From CAADGY01 sp900696665 (GTDB taxonomy: Bacteria; Acidobacteriota; Terriglobia; Bryobacterales; Bryobacteraceae): 9,076 nucleotides of DNA. A program made the translations under genes and the position numbers. The notes under the pieces are model-generated. The model was not told where the DNA came from and made no database searches. It saw nothing but the letters and a program-made list of their open reading frames with translations. Below, in pieces: positions 7,708 to 9,076 of this stretch (its first letter is position 1; each line of letters begins with the position of its first letter). Location: the NCBI GenBank assembly GCA_035063885.1, contig JAPSFM010000159.1:1-9076 (forward strand). The letters run 5' to 3'.

Positions 7708-7944
7708 TGGAATACCCATCATAACCCGCGACGGATCGTCTCTGGCTGTCAACCAGAAACGCAATTCGTTTCGTCATCTCGCACCCCCTTTGCTCATTTC
7801 GTGTTTTGGGTCGGTTACAGAGGGTCGATTTCTACGGCTAACGCCGAAGCCCAAGATATGTTTATAGAACCCGAGAAAACTCATCTTCGGATTATGAATG
7901 CCAGATCTGGGCCTATGTATTCATTGGTGTAAACATCGACATAA
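7708..7944. other. Divergent spacer between the nuclease gene and the integrase fragment
   Basis: This spacer should contain the promoter of the minus-strand nuclease-methyltransferase pair. An ATG at 7775-7777 (minus) with a purine-rich AAAGGGGG upstream opens another frame that overlaps the nuclease start; it may be a leader peptide or chance. A CGGC-TAAC-GCCG hairpin lies at 7835-7846. I could not select a convincing promoter pair. Confidence 0.4.
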
Positions 7945-8388
7945 CTGGTCACGCTGCACGATCCGGCGAGCGTCCACTTCGCGACCAGAGTGCTCGCGAT
8001 CCCACTCAAGCGCGCCGGCAGAAGGCTGATCGGCTATCTGACGCGCGCAGAGATCGACGCGATTCTCGGCGTTCCCAGCCGAACGAGTTGGAGCTCCCAG
8101 CGCGACTACACGCTGTTGCTCACCTTCTACAACAGCGGCGCCCCCGTGTCTGAGATCACAAGCTTGAAGCGCAGCCAAATCCGGCTTGAAGCGACGGCGC
8201 ATCTCCAATTGCACGGGAAGGGGCGCAAGGAAAGAGAAGTCCCGCTGTGGCCGAAGACTGCCGACGCCTTGAAGCTCTGGCTGAAGACCACGCCAGCGCC
8301 GCCCGACGGCCCTGCCTTTCCGAGCGCGGGCGGCGTACCGCTGTCACGAGACGGCATGAGGTGGCTGAGGGAAGCGGAGCCGGCCTGA
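7945..8388 (+). pseudogene. Tyrosine recombinase (phage-type integrase) fragment
   Basis: Site-specific recombinase piece covering the end of the core-binding domain and the first half of the catalytic domain. Family-like sequence starts after the TAA at 7942-7944 with HDPASVHFATRVLAIPLKR and continues with LIGYLTRAEIDAIL, YTLLLTFYNSGAPVSEITSL and HGKGRKEREVPLWPKTADAL. The GKGRKER stretch holds the beta-hairpin Lys. The first catalytic Arg, normally in TGARVSE, is Pro here (codon CCC at 8143-8145), consistent with decay or loss of activity. After PLSRDGMRWLR the homology ends at about 8370 and a TGA follows at 8386-8388. The HxxR motif and catalytic Tyr are therefore missing, as is the N-terminal domain. 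An ORF start at GTG 7990 exists but is not a credible native start. The break coincides with the second ISKra4 remnant. Confidence 0.83.
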
Positions 8389-8520
8389 TGCAGGGCAGCA
8401 CGGAAGGCCATTTCCACCACCTCCAGATCCAGGGCGCCGGTCTGCTTGCGCTTGGCGAAGATGCGGCCCAGCAGCGTGGTTACTTCGCACGCGACCTCGG
8501 CGTGGATCGCCGCGGCCGTT
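8360..8520 (-). pseudogene. ISKra4-family transposase, N-terminal stub
   Basis: In the frame reached by a -1 step at the A-run just upstream, the strand reads AAIHAEVACEVTTLLGRIFA, then KRKQTGALDLEVVEMAFRAA, then LHQAGSASLSHLM. This matches the transposase N-terminus of remnant 1 (ELDLETVEMATRTALHRAGA). Homology stops at about 8360, where the convergent integrase fragment begins. Everything from the zinc ribbon onward is lost. Confidence 0.78.
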
Positions 8521-8745
8521 TTTTTTCCTCGGGCGTCAACGTGTCTTCGACCGGGCGCAACTGACAGACCTTCTCATTGACCTCGAGCAGGTCCTGGCCG
8601 AGGTGCCGGAATCGGTAATACTCGGCGTCTTCGCGCTCGGCTTTGCGCGAGGCGGCCGCGAGTGGAAAAGGTGTCTGTCACCGTTTTGCCGCTCACCTTG
8701 CGGGTGAACCGATAAAACGGGCCGTGACCGGGATCGTCCTTGCGT
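8480..8745 (-). pseudogene. DUF6788-family protein fragment, frameshifted
   Basis: Reads KDDPGHGPFYRFTRKVSGKT then VTDTFST in one frame. After a shift near 8641-8662 it continues as SRKAEREDAEYYRFRHLGQD, then LLEVNEKVCQLRPVEDTLTP and EEKKRPRRSTPRSRAK, ending at a TAA at 8480-8482. It aligns by eye with remnant 1 (GKTVTESF, LVEVNTQICHLRPVEKTLSP). The N-terminal third is absent. No intact start exists, so this is a relic. Confidence 0.8.
8519..8526 (-). other. A8 run at the DUF6788/transposase junction, candidate -1 frameshift site
   Basis: On the minus strand GAGG is followed by eight A residues and then CGGCC. The zero frame continues DUF6788 for 13 codons to its stop; the -1 frame enters the transposase. 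The run therefore sits exactly where a slippery site would fuse the two ORFs. The element is dead here, so only its ancestor could have used it. Confidence 0.45.
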
Positions 8746-8845
8746 ATATATGCGCTAAGTTCCACACAACAAAAAGAAGAACTCGCAAGGCTAACTTCTA
8801 CGTCGCACACCCGGTCTGATCACGACGATGCTCCTGAGAGTGTTT

Positions 8846-8851
8846 TAGAAT
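8846..8851 (+). promoter_or_regulatory. Possible -10 hexamer of the tRNA-Pro promoter
   Basis: TAGAAT lies 18 bp before the mature tRNA 5' end, a workable distance for a short leader. No good -35 box is seen at 16-18 bp upstream, so this is tentative. Confidence 0.3.
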
Positions 8852-8869
8852 CAAAGAAGCTTTAAATGT

Positions 8870-8946
8870 CGGGGCGTAGCGCAGCCTGGTAGCGCACCTG
8901 CCTTGGGCGCAGGGGGTCGTTGGTTCAAATCCGACCGCCCCGACCA
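8870..8946 (+). tRNA. tRNA-Pro (anticodon UGG), CCA encoded
   Basis: Full cloverleaf. The acceptor stem CGGGGCG (8870-8876) pairs with CGCCCCG (8936-8942), followed by A73 and CCA (8944-8946). The D stem is GCGC/GCGC (8879-8882 with 8892-8895). The anticodon stem CCTGC/GCAGG (8897-8901, 8909-8913) encloses loop CTTGGGC with TGG at 8904-8906. The T stem GTTGG/CCGAC has loop TTCAAAT. The C at the 5' end opposite G72 is typical of bacterial tRNA-Pro. It should read CCA and, by wobble, other proline codons. It looks intact despite insertion-sequence sequence starting 8 bp past its CCA; tRNA genes are common island and integrase targets, and an integrase fragment lies about 0.5 kb upstream. Confidence 0.97.
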
Positions 8947-8969
8947 AACCTCCTGTGTCCATTCCGGAC

Positions 8970-9006
8970 ACATAGGTAACAGATTGTTCCTAAGACATAG
9001 GTAACA
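8970..9006. repeat. Two direct copies of ACATAGGTAACA
   Basis: Exact 12-nt copies at 8970-8981 and 8995-9006, start to start 25 bp. They lie between the putative element end and the transposase stop, as expected for repeated transposase-binding sites in a terminal region. Confidence 0.8.
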
Positions 9007-9076
9007 CTTTGGGCCCGAAGGGGTTGTCGAGGGGCTGCAAAGTTTTCTCTTCCAGGTCGATATAACCCAGATCATA
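8990..9076 (-). CDS. C-terminal tail of an integrase-core (rve-type) transposase, partial
   Basis: The last 28 codons of a minus-strand gene whose beginning lies beyond the window. It reads YDLGYIDLEEKTLQPLDNPF and then GPKVLPMS before TAG at 8990-8992. The ending NPFGPKVLPMS resembles the C-termini of IS481/IS3-like integrase-core transposases, where a Gly-Tyr/Phe-Asp strand and a Pro-rich end follow the catalytic core. No catalytic residue is inside the window, so the family is a motif-based guess. The stop lies 36 bp from the presumed element end, a normal spacing for such elements. Confidence 0.6.
   Translation of the reverse strand, partial: YDLGYIDLEEKTLQPLDNPFGPKVLPMS

Larger units (their letters stand above)
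8360..8755 (-). mobile_element. ISKra4-family insertion sequence remnant 2, inverted relative to remnant 1
   Basis: A second, clearly diverged copy of the DUF6788-transposase pair on the minus strand. It keeps the DUF6788 middle and tail and only about 50 residues of the transposase N-terminus, then meets the integrase fragment. The 5' part of DUF6788, with its Cys cluster, is missing or unrecognisable upstream of about 8755. The differences from remnant 1 are too many for a recent duplication. Confidence 0.82.
8954..9076 (-). mobile_element. Terminal end of an insertion sequence, running off the right edge
   Basis: Begins TGTGTCC, in the TG...CA style of IS3/IS481-type ends, then shows the inverted pair TGTGTCC/GGACACA (8954-8960, 8966-8972) and two copies of ACATAGGTAACA. 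The stop codon of a transposase tail follows on the minus strand. The boundary at 8954 is inferred from these features; the rest of the element lies beyond the window. Confidence 0.55.

Noticed and set aside
7705..7755. TTGACA and TATGAT on the minus strand just upstream of the nuclease start
   Set aside because: The hexamers look perfect, but the spacer is about 23 bp, too long for a sigma-70 promoter, and the second box overlaps candidate start codons.
8247..8564. 105-codon plus-strand ORF after the integrase fragment
   Set aside because: Antisense of the ISKra4 remnant 2 coding parts, which explain the sequence far better.
5051..8755. A composite transposon bounded by two ISKra4 copies
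   Set aside because: The copies are strongly diverged, both truncated and frameshifted, so joint mobilisation in the present form is not credible.
1..9076. CRISPR array or tandem repeat tract
   Set aside because: No regularly spaced direct repeats were found apart from the two 12-nt copies near 8970-9006.

Overview
This is an accessory, decaying stretch of a GC-rich bacterial chromosome. The best guess for the host is an Acidobacteriota of the Solibacter/Bryobacter kind. That guess rests on a 1159-residue outer-membrane receptor with an N-terminal carboxypeptidase-regulatory-like domain (the Oar-like TonB-dependent receptors expanded in that group) and on ISKra4-type elements carrying a DUF6788 partner ORF. 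It is inference from family recall, not a search.

Layout, left to right. Bases 1-936 hold an IS630-family transposase whose conserved tail is cut off by an in-frame TGA and whose N-terminal region lies in shifted frames. Bases about 990-1175 hold a relic of a REP-associated tyrosine transposase (RAYT) with its catalytic middle deleted, followed by a near-perfect 25-nt palindrome at 1187-1211. Bases 1268-4747 (minus) are one intact TonB-dependent receptor with a strong ribosome binding site. Bases 4748-5050 are its upstream region. Bases 5051-5850 are a heavily frameshifted ISKra4 remnant (DUF6788 plus the N-terminal part of the transposase). Bases about 5840-6268 carry an unrecognised broken coding remnant. 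Bases 6351-7707 (minus) are the only other intact genes: an endonuclease/exonuclease/phosphatase-family (EEP) protein overlapping a class I methyltransferase, clearly a two-gene operon. Bases 7945-8388 are a tyrosine-recombinase fragment lacking both ends and one catalytic Arg. It runs directly into a second, inverted ISKra4 remnant (8360-8755, minus). An intact tRNA-Pro(UGG) lies at 8870-8946, and the terminal end of another insertion sequence begins 8 bp after its CCA and runs off the window.

Taken together, four kinds of transposase relic, an integrase fragment and a tRNA gene suggest the decayed edge of a genomic island. The one piece of apparently selected cargo is the nuclease-methyltransferase pair, which lies between two oppositely oriented ISKra4 remnants. 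The receptor is a separate housekeeping-type uptake gene. No CRISPR array, rRNA or replication origin was seen.
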